From JBCBSZ01 sp039185015 (GTDB taxonomy: Bacteria > Actinomycetota > Acidimicrobiia > Acidimicrobiales > Poriferisodalaceae): DNA of 64,000 nucleotides. Each line of letters begins with the position of its first letter. Positions within the stretch are counted from its first letter, which is position 1. Below are positions 17,544-25,278 of this stretch, one piece after another. Below the pieces are notes generated by a model. The model was given only the letters and a program-made list of their open reading frames with translations. It ran no database searches and was not told the origin of the DNA. The translations under genes were made by a program, and so were the position numbers. The stretch is from assembly GCA_039185015.1 (NCBI GenBank), contig JBCDAU010000023.1, forward strand, positions 18,058-82,057, read 5' to 3'.

Positions 17544-18625
17544 GCGGGGACACCTTCGCGGTGATCGCCGGGGGCGGGACGGCCGGCCACGTCACACCCG
17601 GCGTGGCCGTCGCCCGGGCCCTGGTCGAGCGGGGCCACGCGCCCGAGTCGCTCCACTTCGTCGGGGCGGAGCGCGGTGTCGAGGCCGACGTGGTGCCGGC
17701 CGCCGGCTTCCCGCTCACGCTGCTGCCCGGTCGAGGCATCCAGCGTCGCCTCACGCTCGCGAACGTCGGCGCCGCCGCCGGGCTCGTCGTCGCCGTGTTC
17801 CGGTCGATCGGACTGGTCCGTCGGCTCCGCCCGCAGGTCGTCCTCGCCACAGGCGGCTTCGCCTCGGTCTCGTGCGTCGTCGCCGCCGTGCTCTGGCGAG
17901 TGCCGGTCGTCGTGGCGGAGCAGAACGCCGTGCCCGGTGCGGCCAACCGGCTCGCTTCGCGCGTCGCGCGGGCCTGCGCCGTGAGCTTCGAGGGCACACC
18001 GCTGCGCAAGGCGACCCTGACCGGCAATCCCGTTCGGGCCGAGATCCTCGACGCCGTCCAGGCCACACCGCCATCGGCCGCGCCCGCGACGCCGGCCCGT
18101 GTGCTGGTGTTCGGCGGGTCGCTCGGCGCCAAGCGGATCAACGAGACCGTCCTCGCGCTGGTCGGATCGTCGGACCTGCCGATGCGCGTGCGCCACGTCA
18201 TCGGACGGCGAGACTGGCCCGGCATGTCCGAACGCGCTGCCGCCCTCGCCTCGACGGCCGACTACGAGCCGCTGGCCTACGAGGACGACATGGCCTCGAC
18301 CCTCGTCGCCACCGATCTCGCGGTGTGCCGGGCCGGCGCCTCGACGGTCGCCGAGCTCGCCGTCACCGGTACCCCGTCCGTGCTCATCCCGCTCCCCGGG
18401 GCGCCGGGGGACCACCAGACCGCGAACGCCAGGGGACTGGAGTCGATCGGCGCCGCGGTCGTGGTGGCCGACGCCGAGCTGGACGCCGACCGTCTCGATG
18501 CCGTGCTCGCCGAGCTCGTCGGCGACCCCGACCGCCTCCGCGAGATGGCCGGCGCCGCCCGTGGCTTCGCCCGACCCGACGCCGCCGACCGGGTGGCGGC
18601 CCTCGTCGAGGAGCACGCACGATGA
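17540..18625 (+). CDS. murG: UDP-GlcNAc:lipid I N-acetylglucosaminyltransferase MurG
   Basis: A 361-residue GT28-family glycosyltransferase that converts lipid I to lipid II on the inner membrane face. The N-terminal glycine-rich loop 'GGGTAGHVTPG' is at residues 11-21; 'LATGGFASV', 'EQNAVPGAANR', 'GGSLGAKRIN' and 'CRAGASTVAELA' are all MurG signatures. No signal or membrane helix is expected, as it is a peripheral protein. Both ends overlap neighbours by four bases. Confidence 0.95.
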   Translation: MSGDTFAVIAGGGTAGHVTPGVAVARALVERGHAPESLHFVGAERGVEADVVPAAGFPLTLLPGRGIQRRLTLANVGAAAGLVVAVFRSIGLVRRLRPQVVLATGGFASVSCVVAAVLWRVPVVVAEQNAVPGAANRLASRVARACAVSFEGTPLRKATLTGNPVRAEILDAVQATPPSAAPATPARVLVFGGSLGAKRINETVLALVGSSDLPMRVRHVIGRRDWPGMSERAAALASTADYEPLAYEDDMASTLVATDLAVCRAGASTVAELAVTGTPSVLIPLPGAPGDHQTANARGLESIGAAVVVADAELDADRLDAVLAELVGDPDRLREMAGAARGFARPDAADRVAALVEEHAR

Positions 18626-20004
18626 CCGACCTCGACCTGTCCCGTCCCCGCCGTATCCACCTCGTCGGGATCGGCGGTTCGGGCATGAACGCGATCGCCG
18701 CCGTCCTCGCCGAGATGGGCCACACCGTGACCGGGAGCGACCTCAAGCACTCCGCCGGCATCGACCGCGCCCGTGCGCTCGGCATCGACGCCGCGGTCGG
18801 CCACGAGGCGTCCCAGATCGGCGACGCCGAGCTGCTCGCGGTGTCGACCGCCATCCCGGACCACAACGTCGAGGTCGTCGCCGCGCGGGAGCGGGGCCTC
18901 GACGTCCTGCGCCGGGCCGAGATCCTCGCGGCGATCGCCGGTCACAAGCGCACGGTGGCCGTCGCCGGGACCCACGGCAAGACCACGACGTCGTCGATGC
19001 TCTCGCTGATCCTGCTCCACGCCGGCGTGCACCCGTCGTTCATCATCGGCGGTGACCTCAACGAGATCGGGTCCGGCGCGGTGTGGGACGGCGACGGCGA
19101 CCTCTTCGTCGTCGAGGCCGACGAGTCCGACGGCACCTTCCTGGAGCTGCCGGCCGCAGCGGGCATCGTCACGAACGTCGACCCCGATCATCTCGACCAC
19201 TACGGCACCTTCGACGAGCTCGTCGACGCCTTCGGCCGGTTCGCGACCGCGATCGACGGGCCGATCGTCGCCCCCGACCTCGGCCGCGGCGCCGAGCTCG
19301 ACGGCATCACCTCCCGGTTCGGCCTGAGCGAGGCTGCCGACGTCCGGGTGGTCGAGTACCGCGGGGAACGGACGCAGAGCCACTTCGGCCTCTCGGTGCG
19401 GGGCGCGACGTCGGTGCCCGTCCGCCTCCCGGTCCCCGGGCCGCACAACGCCCTCAACGCCGCTGCCGCCGCCGCGATGGCCATCGAGCTCGGCGTCGAG
19501 CCGACCGCCGTCGCCGAGGCGCTCGGTCGCTACGCCGGCGTCGGTCGCCGGTACGAGTTCCGGGGCGAGGTCGACGGGATCACGTTCATCGACGACTACG
19601 CCCACCTGCCGGCAGAGGTGTCCTCGATCCTCGCGACGGCCGCCGACGGGGCCTTCGATCGCGTCATCTGCGTCTTCCAGCCCCACCGCTACAGCCGCAC
19701 GGCAGCGGTGTGGCGCGACTTCGCGGGGGCGTTCGCCGGGGCCGACCTGCTCGTCCTCACCGACATCTACGCCGCCGGCGAGGCGGTTCAGCCGGGCATC
19801 ACCGGCCGACTCGTCCTGCGCGCCGTGCTCGACGACGACCCGGCACAGCGCGTCGCCTATCTGCCCGGTCTCGCAGACGTCGAGGCGTTCCTCGACGGCG
19901 AGCTGCGGGCCGGCGACCTCTGCCTGACCCTCGGTGCCGGCGACCTCACCCTCATGCCCGACCGCCTCCTCGGCCGTCGGCGCGGCGAGCAGGTGGGGTC
20001 GTGA
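18622..20004 (+). CDS. murC: UDP-MurNAc:L-alanine ligase
   Basis: A 460-residue Mur ligase catalysing the first peptide step, addition of L-alanine to UDP-MurNAc. The N-terminus has 'GIGGSGMNAIA' (residues 16-26), the ATP loop 'AGTHGKTTTS' has lysine 120, and 'HPSFIIGGDL', 'EADESDGTFL' and 'FQPHRYSR' are characteristic of MurC. The frame is open through murG in another register; the ATG overlapping the murG TGA gives normal length. The 3' TGA overlaps the murB GTG. Confidence 0.95.
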   Translation: MTDLDLSRPRRIHLVGIGGSGMNAIAAVLAEMGHTVTGSDLKHSAGIDRARALGIDAAVGHEASQIGDAELLAVSTAIPDHNVEVVAARERGLDVLRRAEILAAIAGHKRTVAVAGTHGKTTTSSMLSLILLHAGVHPSFIIGGDLNEIGSGAVWDGDGDLFVVEADESDGTFLELPAAAGIVTNVDPDHLDHYGTFDELVDAFGRFATAIDGPIVAPDLGRGAELDGITSRFGLSEAADVRVVEYRGERTQSHFGLSVRGATSVPVRLPVPGPHNALNAAAAAAMAIELGVEPTAVAEALGRYAGVGRRYEFRGEVDGITFIDDYAHLPAEVSSILATAADGAFDRVICVFQPHRYSRTAAVWRDFAGAFAGADLLVLTDIYAAGEAVQPGITGRLVLRAVLDDDPAQRVAYLPGLADVEAFLDGELRAGDLCLTLGAGDLTLMPDRLLGRRRGEQVGS

Positions 20005-20960
20005 CCGACGCGGTCGACCTCGCCGCCGAGATGCTCGGCGAGCGCGCCCGGCGGGACGACCCGCTCGGCCCGCGCACGACCTACCGGGTCGGTGGACGGG
20101 CCGCGCTCCTGGTCGAGGCGACCTCCGTGGACGACGTCCGTCTGGTCGGTGAGACCGCGGCCGCCACGGAGCTGCCCGTCGTCGTGGTCGGCAAGGGCTC
20201 CAACGTGCTCGTCGCCGACGACGGCTTCGCCGGCATCGCCCTCCTGGCAGGCGACGGGCTCGACGTCATCGAGCTCGACGGCACCTCGGTCCGAGCCGGA
20301 GCCGGCGTGTCGCTCCCCGTCCTCGCCCGCCGCACGGTGGCCGCCGGCCTGACGGGCCTCGAGTGGGCGGTCGGCGTCCCGGGCTCGGTCGGTGGGGCGG
20401 TGCGGATGAACGCCGGGGGGCACGGCTCCGACGTCGCCGCCGACATCACCTCGGCGACGGTCGTCGACCTCCGCAGCGGAGCGGTGGAGGAGTGGGGGAC
20501 CGACCGGCTCGGGCTCCGCTACCGCCACTCGGCGCTCGCCCCGCACCACATCGTCACCGGCGCGACCTTCGCCCTCCGGCGGGGCGACGTGGAGCGCGGC
20601 GAGGCCGAGCTGTCCGAGATCGTGCGCTGGCGACGCGAGCACCAGCCCGGCGGCCAGAACAGCGGCTCGGTCTTCACCAACCCGCCCGGCGACGCCGCCG
20701 GACGGCTCATCGACGCCTGCGGCCTCAAGGGACATCGCATCGGGACCGCCGAGGTCTCGCCCAAGCACGCCAACTTCTTCCAGGCGGACCCCGACGGTCG
20801 GGCCGACGACGTGCTCGCCCTGGTCGCCGAGGTGCAGCGCCGGGTCGAGGCCGAGACCAGCATCCGACTGCGGCCCGAGCTCCGTCTGATCGGCTACCCC
20901 GAGGCGGTCGCTCGTTCGGTCTGTGCTGCCCGTGCCGACGCCGTGGTGGTGGGCTCGTGA
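20001..20960 (+). CDS. murB: UDP-N-acetylenolpyruvoylglucosamine reductase
   Basis: A 319-residue FAD enzyme that reduces enolpyruvyl-UDP-GlcNAc to UDP-MurNAc with NADPH. The FAD-binding motifs 'GKGSNVLVADDGFAG' and 'GLEWAVGVPGSVGGAVRMNAG' are intact, and the proton-donating serine is in 'QNSGSVFTNP' (Ser223 by position). The C-terminal 'GLKGHRIGTAEVSPKHANFF' shows it is the short type II form found in many Gram-positive bacteria. It is coupled to murC and ftsQ by overlaps. Confidence 0.95.
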   Translation: MTDAVDLAAEMLGERARRDDPLGPRTTYRVGGRAALLVEATSVDDVRLVGETAAATELPVVVVGKGSNVLVADDGFAGIALLAGDGLDVIELDGTSVRAGAGVSLPVLARRTVAAGLTGLEWAVGVPGSVGGAVRMNAGGHGSDVAADITSATVVDLRSGAVEEWGTDRLGLRYRHSALAPHHIVTGATFALRRGDVERGEAELSEIVRWRREHQPGGQNSGSVFTNPPGDAAGRLIDACGLKGHRIGTAEVSPKHANFFQADPDGRADDVLALVAEVQRRVEAETSIRLRPELRLIGYPEAVARSVCAARADAVVVGS

Positions 20961-21766
20961 CCACCGTCGTCGTCGATCCCCGCCTGCGCGCCCGCCGCAT
21001 CGAGGTCCTCCGTGAGCAGGGCCGACGTCGCCTCCGCTGGGTGATCGCCGTGGGCATCGTCCTCGGCGCCGCAGCGATCGTGCTCGTCGCGCTCCGCACC
21101 CCGCTCTTCGACATCGACGACGTCCGCGTGGTCGGCGCGGAGCGGACCTCCACCCGGGCGGTGCTGGCCGCCGCCGACGTCTCGACCGGGGCCCCGCTCG
21201 TCGAGCTCGACACCGGCGCCGTCGCCAGCGACGTCGAGACGTTGCCGTGGATCTCCGAGGTGCACGTCAGCAAGGACTGGCCGGGCGGCGTCGTGATCGA
21301 GGTCATCGAGCGGATGCCCGCTGCCGTCGTCGACCGCGCCGGCGACCTGCTGCTCGTCGACCAGAGCGGCTGGGTGCTCGCCGAGACGACGCGGCGACCT
21401 GCCGACCTGGCCGTCGTCGAGCTCGCCGGCGATGTCGACGACCTGGTGGCCGGCGACCTGCTCGACCCCGAGGAGCGCTCGGCCCTCGTGCTGGCGTCCC
21501 GCGCCTCCGAGGCCCTCCGCCTGGCGCCGGGGACGGTCCGGACCGACGACGGCGACCTGCTCTGGGAGGTCGAGGGCGTCGGCCGCTTCCGCTTCGGGAC
21601 GCTCGCCGAGCTCGACGCGAAGTTCGTCGCTGCGGCGGCCGTGCTCGAGCGGCTCGGCGGCACCGTGGACGGCGAGCTCGATCTGCGTGAGCCGTCGGCG
21701 GTGGTCCGTCGCGTCGACGCCCCGGTCGTCATCGCCACCGAGGGCGAGCCCGGGTCGGTGGGATGA
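20957..21766 (+). CDS. ftsQ: FtsQ cell division protein
   Basis: A 269-residue bitopic protein. A basic cytoplasmic N-terminus precedes one membrane helix at about 27-47, then a POTRA domain beginning 'FDIDDVRVVGAERTSTRAVLAAADV' in normal register, with 'LPWISEVHVSKDWPGGVVIEVIERMPAAVV', a recognisable POTRA/FtsQ segment. FtsQ joins FtsL and FtsB in the divisome. Its GTG overlaps the murB stop. It is the last gene of the gapless mraZ series; ftsZ follows after 106 bases and has its own translation signals. Confidence 0.93.
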   Translation: MTTVVVDPRLRARRIEVLREQGRRRLRWVIAVGIVLGAAAIVLVALRTPLFDIDDVRVVGAERTSTRAVLAAADVSTGAPLVELDTGAVASDVETLPWISEVHVSKDWPGGVVIEVIERMPAAVVDRAGDLLLVDQSGWVLAETTRRPADLAVVELAGDVDDLVAGDLLDPEERSALVLASRASEALRLAPGTVRTDDGDLLWEVEGVGRFRFGTLAELDAKFVAAAAVLERLGGTVDGELDLREPSAVVRRVDAPVVIATEGEPGSVG

Positions 21767-21812
21767 CCCGTGCGACCCCCGGGGGATCGACCGTTCACGG
21801 CCCCCGACCGTT

Positions 21813-21866
21813 TAGTCTCGACCACAGTCCGTCGCCGACCCCGACCGGCGTGACACGAAGGAGGTG
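21813..21866 (+). promoter_or_regulatory. ftsZ -10-like hexamer and strong ribosome binding site
   Basis: TAGTCT at 21813-21818 may be the -10 of a separate ftsZ promoter; no clear -35 is seen. AAGGAGGTG at 21858-21866 is a near-perfect anti-16S match, the strongest in the window. It overlaps one candidate GTG (21864) and sits correctly spaced before GTG 21873, which decides the ftsZ start. Confidence 0.6.
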
Positions 21867-21872
21867 CCGGCG

Positions 21873-23006
21873 GTGATCGGTTCCCCACAGAACTACCTGG
21901 CAGTCATCAAGGTCGTCGGCGTCGGTGGCGCCGGCGTCAACGCCGTCAACCGCATGATCGACGCCGGTCTCAAGGGCGTCGAGTTCCTCGCGGTCAACAC
22001 CGACGCGCAGGCGCTGCTGATGAGCGATGCCGACGTCAAGATCGACATCGGGCGCGAGCTCACCCGCGGCCTCGGCGCCGGCAGCGACCCCGACGTGGGC
22101 ATGAACGCCGCCGAGGAGCACCGCGACGAGCTGCAGGAGGCCCTGCAGGGCAGCGACATGGTGTTCATCGCCGCCGGTGAGGGCGGCGGCACGGGCACCG
22201 GCGCCGCCCCGGTCGTCGCCGAGATCGCCAAGAGCGTCGGGGCGCTCACGATCGGCATCGTCACCCGTCCCTTCGGTTTCGAGGGTCGTCGCCGCTCGGT
22301 CGCCGCCGAGACGGGCATCCAGCGGCTCCGGGAGAAGGTCGACACCCAGATCGTCATCCCGAACGATCGGCTGCTCACCGTCGCCAACGAGCAGACCTCG
22401 GTCGTGGACGCCTTCCGGATGGCCGACGACGTCCTCCTCCACGGCGTGCAGGGCATCACGACGCTCATCACCACGCCCGGCCTCATCAACACCGACTTCG
22501 CCGACGTCCGCATGATCATGCAGAACGCCGGCGCCGCGCTCATGGGCATCGGCCAGGCCCAGGGCGACAACCGGTCGGTCAACGCCGCCCGCGCCGCCAT
22601 CTCCAGCCCGCTGCTGGAAGCCTCGGTCGAGGGCGCCCGCGGCGTGCTGCTCAACATCTCCGGCGGATCGAACCTCGGCCTCTTCGAGGTCAACGAGGCC
22701 GCCGAGGTCATCCACGAGGTCGCTCACCCCGACGCCAACATCATCTTCGGAGCGGTGATCGACGAGGCCATGGGCGACGAGGTCCGCGTCACGGTCATCG
22801 CGGCCGGGTTCGACCGCTGGGAAGAGCGGCCCGAGTTCGGCGCCGAGGTGCCGCTGCCGCCGGCGACCAGCCCGTCGCCGTCCCCGTCCCCGTCGACGTC
22901 GACGCCGAGCGCGCCGCCGGCCCGTTCGACGCCCGACGTCTTCGCGACCGACGACGGTGGCGACGACGACGACGGTGGCCTCGACGTGCCGTCGTTCCTG
23001 CGCTGA
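21873..23006 (+). CDS. ftsZ: Cell division GTPase FtsZ
   Basis: A 377-residue tubulin-like GTPase that polymerises into the Z-ring. The tubulin signature 'GGGTGTG' is at residues 104-110, 'VVGVGGAGVNAVNRMI' starts the nucleotide domain, and the T7 loop with its catalytic acidic residues is 'NTDFADVRMIM'. A Ser/Pro- and Asp-rich linker of about 40 residues leads to the conserved C-terminal peptide 'LDVPSFLR', which docks SepF and other partners. GTG 21864 is also in frame, but it lies inside the ribosome binding site. Confidence 0.97.
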   Translation: MIGSPQNYLAVIKVVGVGGAGVNAVNRMIDAGLKGVEFLAVNTDAQALLMSDADVKIDIGRELTRGLGAGSDPDVGMNAAEEHRDELQEALQGSDMVFIAAGEGGGTGTGAAPVVAEIAKSVGALTIGIVTRPFGFEGRRRSVAAETGIQRLREKVDTQIVIPNDRLLTVANEQTSVVDAFRMADDVLLHGVQGITTLITTPGLINTDFADVRMIMQNAGAALMGIGQAQGDNRSVNAARAAISSPLLEASVEGARGVLLNISGGSNLGLFEVNEAAEVIHEVAHPDANIIFGAVIDEAMGDEVRVTVIAAGFDRWEERPEFGAEVPLPPATSPSPSPSPSTSTPSAPPARSTPDVFATDDGGDDDDGGLDVPSFLR

Positions 23007-23010
23007 CGGC

Positions 23011-23682
23011 GTGCAGCTGCTCCATCGCCACGTCGTCGGCGACGGCGACGTGGTCAACGTCGGGGTCACCGACCGCTCCGACGGCGACCTGGCGATCGGA
23101 GCACCCGAGGTCGAACGACGCCGTCGCTCGCTCGTCGACCGGCCCTGGCGTTGGCTCCGGCAGGTCCACGGCTCCGATGTCGTCGACGGCGACGATCCGC
23201 TGACGACGCCCGGCGACGATGGGGACGCCGTCGTGACGGCCGGTTCCGACGTCGCCCTGGCCGTGCAGGCCGCCGACTGCGTACCGATGGCGTTGATCGC
23301 CGACGACGGACCCTTCGCCGTCGCCCACGCCGGCTGGCGAGGTCTGCTCGCCGGGGTGGTCGGCACGGCCGCCGGTGCCGTACGCGACCGCTCCGACGCC
23401 CCGATCCAGGCCGTCGTCGGGCCCTTCATCCGGGTCGACCGCTACGAGTTCGGCGACGAGATCGAACAGGTCGTCGACCGGTTCGGCGCCGCGGTCGTCG
23501 GGCGGACCTCCTCGGGCCGCCAGGCCCTCGACATGGCCACGGCGGTCCGGCTCGCCCTCGTCGAGCTCGACATCGAGATCGTGGCCGACGACGGTCGCTG
23601 CACCTCTGCCCCCGAGCTGTTCTCCCACCGGCTCGACGGGGACATCGCCCGCCACGCACTGGTGGCCTGGCGGGAGCGCTGA
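23011..23682 (+). CDS. YfiH/PgeF-family protein (laccase domain)
   Basis: A 223-residue protein of the YfiH/CNF1-like fold, formerly called polyphenol oxidase. The three metal ligands are visible: His53 in 'RQVHGSDV', Cys90 in 'AADCVPMAL' and His106 in 'VAHAGWRG'. Studied relatives act as purine nucleoside phosphorylase/adenosine deaminase or as a peptidoglycan-editing factor; the position right after ftsZ (4-base gap) fits the editing role, which is an inference. The frame is open into ftsZ upstream; the GTG at 23011 is the first start after the ftsZ stop. Confidence 0.88.
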   Translation: MQLLHRHVVGDGDVVNVGVTDRSDGDLAIGAPEVERRRRSLVDRPWRWLRQVHGSDVVDGDDPLTTPGDDGDAVVTAGSDVALAVQAADCVPMALIADDGPFAVAHAGWRGLLAGVVGTAAGAVRDRSDAPIQAVVGPFIRVDRYEFGDEIEQVVDRFGAAVVGRTSSGRQALDMATAVRLALVELDIEIVADDGRCTSAPELFSHRLDGDIARHALVAWRER

Positions 23683-23685
23683 GGA

Positions 23686-24351
23686 GTGGACGTGAATCAG
23701 GTCGCCGAGCGCCTCGCCGGCGTCGAGGACCGCATCCGCACGGCGGGCGGCGATCCCGAGCGCATCACCGTCCTCGGCGTCACCAAGGGCCACGGCGTCG
23801 AGGCCATCGACGCGGCTGCGGCGGTCGGGCTGGACGATGTCGGTGAGAACTACGCGCAGGAGCTGGCGGCCAAGCACTCCGAACGCGCGACGCTCGACCT
23901 TCGTTGGCACATGATCGGCAACGTCCAGACCAACAAGGTCAAGCTGCTGGCGCCGATCGTCCACCTCTGGCAGACCGTCGATCGTCCCTCGCTGGTGGCC
24001 GAGCTGGGAAAGCGGGTCCCCGGCGCCCGGGTGCTCGTCCAGGTCAACGTCTCCGCGGAGCTGCAGAAGTCCGGCGTGGCCATCGACGACGCTCCGGCCC
24101 TCGTCGAGCGGGCGAGGGAGGCCGGACTCGACGTCCGCGGCTTGATGGCGATCGCCGGGGCCGGCCCTGACGAGGTGGTCGGACCCCAGCTCGCGACCCT
24201 CCGGCGGCTGGTCGACGGGCTCGACCTCGAGGAGTGCTCGATGGGCATGAGTGGTGACCTCGAGCTGGCGGTGCGCGAGGGTGCCACCATCGTGCGCGTG
24301 GGCAGCGCGTTGTTCGGTCCGCGACCGGGGTCGCCCGGCCTGCGAAACTAG
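23686..24351 (+). CDS. YggS-type pyridoxal phosphate homeostasis protein
   Basis: A 221-residue protein of the alanine-racemase-fold, PLP-binding YggS family. Lys34 in 'LGVTKGHG' would form the Schiff base; 'DVGENYAQEL', 'WHMIGNVQTNK', 'VNVSAELQKSG' and 'SMGMSGDLELAVREGATIVRVGSALFG' follow in the expected order. It buffers PLP and amino-acid pools and is regularly encoded between ftsZ and sepF in Gram-positive bacteria, as here. Two GTG codons, 23686 and 23692, could start it. Confidence 0.93.
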   Translation: MDVNQVAERLAGVEDRIRTAGGDPERITVLGVTKGHGVEAIDAAAAVGLDDVGENYAQELAAKHSERATLDLRWHMIGNVQTNKVKLLAPIVHLWQTVDRPSLVAELGKRVPGARVLVQVNVSAELQKSGVAIDDAPALVERAREAGLDVRGLMAIAGAGPDEVVGPQLATLRRLVDGLDLEECSMGMSGDLELAVREGATIVRVGSALFGPRPGSPGLRN

Positions 24352-24384
24352 GCTCGCTGTACGGCGAGCGAGAGGACCAGGAGG
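24349..24384 (+). promoter_or_regulatory. sepF promoter -10 and ribosome binding site
   Basis: TAGGCT at 24349-24354 overlaps the stop codon of the preceding gene. AGGAGG at 24379-24384 is eight bases before the sepF ATG. A transcript starting near 24361 would carry a leader of about 32 bases. Confidence 0.5.
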
Positions 24385-24392
24385 TCACCGGG

Positions 24393-24947
24393 ATGTCCGT
24401 GTTCCGCCGGGCCATGCTGTACCTCGGGCTCGGAGCCGACGAGGACTACGACGAGTTCGGTCAGCCGCAACGGCCGCCCGGCGCCCAGGCTCCGATGGCC
24501 CGCCCGCGCCCGGTGCCGCCCAGCTCGGTGGAGCCGGGCGCGTCGGTCCGCACGCTGCCGCCTGAACCCGCGGTCCGTCCCGTGCCATCGCCGGCCGTCC
24601 CCCAGGGCGAGTCCGATGGCCCCGACATCGAGAGCCCGAGCTCGAGTGGAGTGCGCACCGTGCCCCCGCCCGCCCACCGGTCGCCGACCGTGATCACGCC
24701 GACCTCGTTCAACGAGGCCAAGCAGATCGGCGACCACTTCAAGTCGCGCCAGCCGGTCATCATCAACCTGCAGAACCTGTCGCCCGAGCTCGGTCACCGG
24801 CTCGTCGACTTCGCCGCCGGGCTGATCTACGCCCTCGACGGCAAGATGGAGAAGGTCGCCGACAACGTGTTCCTGTTGAAGCCCACCAACATGGAGCTCG
24901 GCGACGACGACCGTCGCCGCCTCGCCGAGCGTGGACTGGCCGACTGA
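24393..24947 (+). CDS. sepF: Cell division protein SepF
   Basis: A 184-residue protein that anchors FtsZ to the membrane. It has a short amphipathic N-terminus ('MSVFRRAMLYLGL'), a proline-rich linker to about residue 95, and the conserved SepF domain from 'VITPTSFNEAKQIGDHFKSRQ' through 'VDFAAGLIYALDGKMEKVADNVFLL'. It has its own strong ribosome binding site, AGGAGG, eight bases upstream. In actinobacteria, which lack FtsA, SepF is the main FtsZ membrane tether, so the FtsZ C-terminal peptide described above is its expected partner. Confidence 0.95.
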   Translation: MSVFRRAMLYLGLGADEDYDEFGQPQRPPGAQAPMARPRPVPPSSVEPGASVRTLPPEPAVRPVPSPAVPQGESDGPDIESPSSSGVRTVPPPAHRSPTVITPTSFNEAKQIGDHFKSRQPVIINLQNLSPELGHRLVDFAAGLIYALDGKMEKVADNVFLLKPTNMELGDDDRRRLAERGLAD

Positions 24948-24950
24948 CCC

Positions 24951-25205
24951 GTGGCCATCGTCTGCTTCGTCCTCTTCCTGTACACCTTCGCCATCCTCGG
25001 AGCCATCATCCTCAGCTGGTTCCCGCTGAGCTACGACAGCCCGATGCGAGCCGTCGACGGCGGCCTCCGCGCCGTCACCGAGCCGGTGCTCGGTCCGCTG
25101 CGCCGCACGATCCCCCCGTTGCGGATCGGTGCCGTGGGCCTCGACCTGTCGCCGATCATCGTCATCCTCGGCATCTCGATCCTGCGCCGCATCCTGGGCT
25201 GTTGA
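24951..25205 (+). CDS. YggT family membrane protein
   Basis: An 84-residue protein with two hydrophobic helices (about 2-22 and 63-82) and the YggT-family pattern 'SWFPLSYDSP ... VTEPVLGPLRRTIPP'. The family is found downstream of sepF in most Gram-positive bacteria and has been linked to division or osmotic stress, without a settled activity. The GTG lies three bases after the sepF stop, so the two are co-transcribed. Confidence 0.88.
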   Translation: MAIVCFVLFLYTFAILGAIILSWFPLSYDSPMRAVDGGLRAVTEPVLGPLRRTIPPLRIGAVGLDLSPIIVILGISILRRILGC

Positions 25206-25211
25206 CGTACA

Positions 25212-25223
25212 GAACAACTGTTC
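25212..25223. promoter_or_regulatory. GAAC-N4-GTTC dyad (LexA-box-like)
   Basis: The 12-base sequence GAACAACTGTTC is a perfect inverted repeat of GAACA around two bases and fits the GAAC-N4-GTTC pattern of Gram-positive LexA boxes. It is 43 bases upstream of the -10-like hexamer of the DivIVA gene. Binding by LexA is an inference. Confidence 0.4.
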
Positions 25224-25224
25224 C

Positions 25225-25260
25225 ACCACACTGAGCGCAACCGGGACCTGCCGGTGTGGT
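25225..25260. promoter_or_regulatory. Inverted repeat between yggT and the DivIVA gene
   Basis: ACCACAC at 25225-25231 and GTGTGGT at 25254-25260 are perfect 7-bp arms, with a nested CCGG/CCGG pair inside. It could terminate the sepF-yggT transcript or bind a regulator. No T-run follows. Confidence 0.4.
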
Positions 25261-25265
25261 TGAGC

Positions 25266-25271
25266 TAGCAT
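25266..25271 (+). promoter_or_regulatory. -10-like hexamer, probable leaderless start
   Basis: TAGCAT lies seven bases before the GTG of the DivIVA-domain gene, with no ribosome binding site between. Confidence 0.45.
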
Positions 25272-25278
25272 CCGCGGC

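Noticed and set aside
21864..21866. Upstream GTG as ftsZ start
   Set aside because: It lies inside the AAGGAGGTG ribosome binding site; GTG 21873 is correctly spaced.
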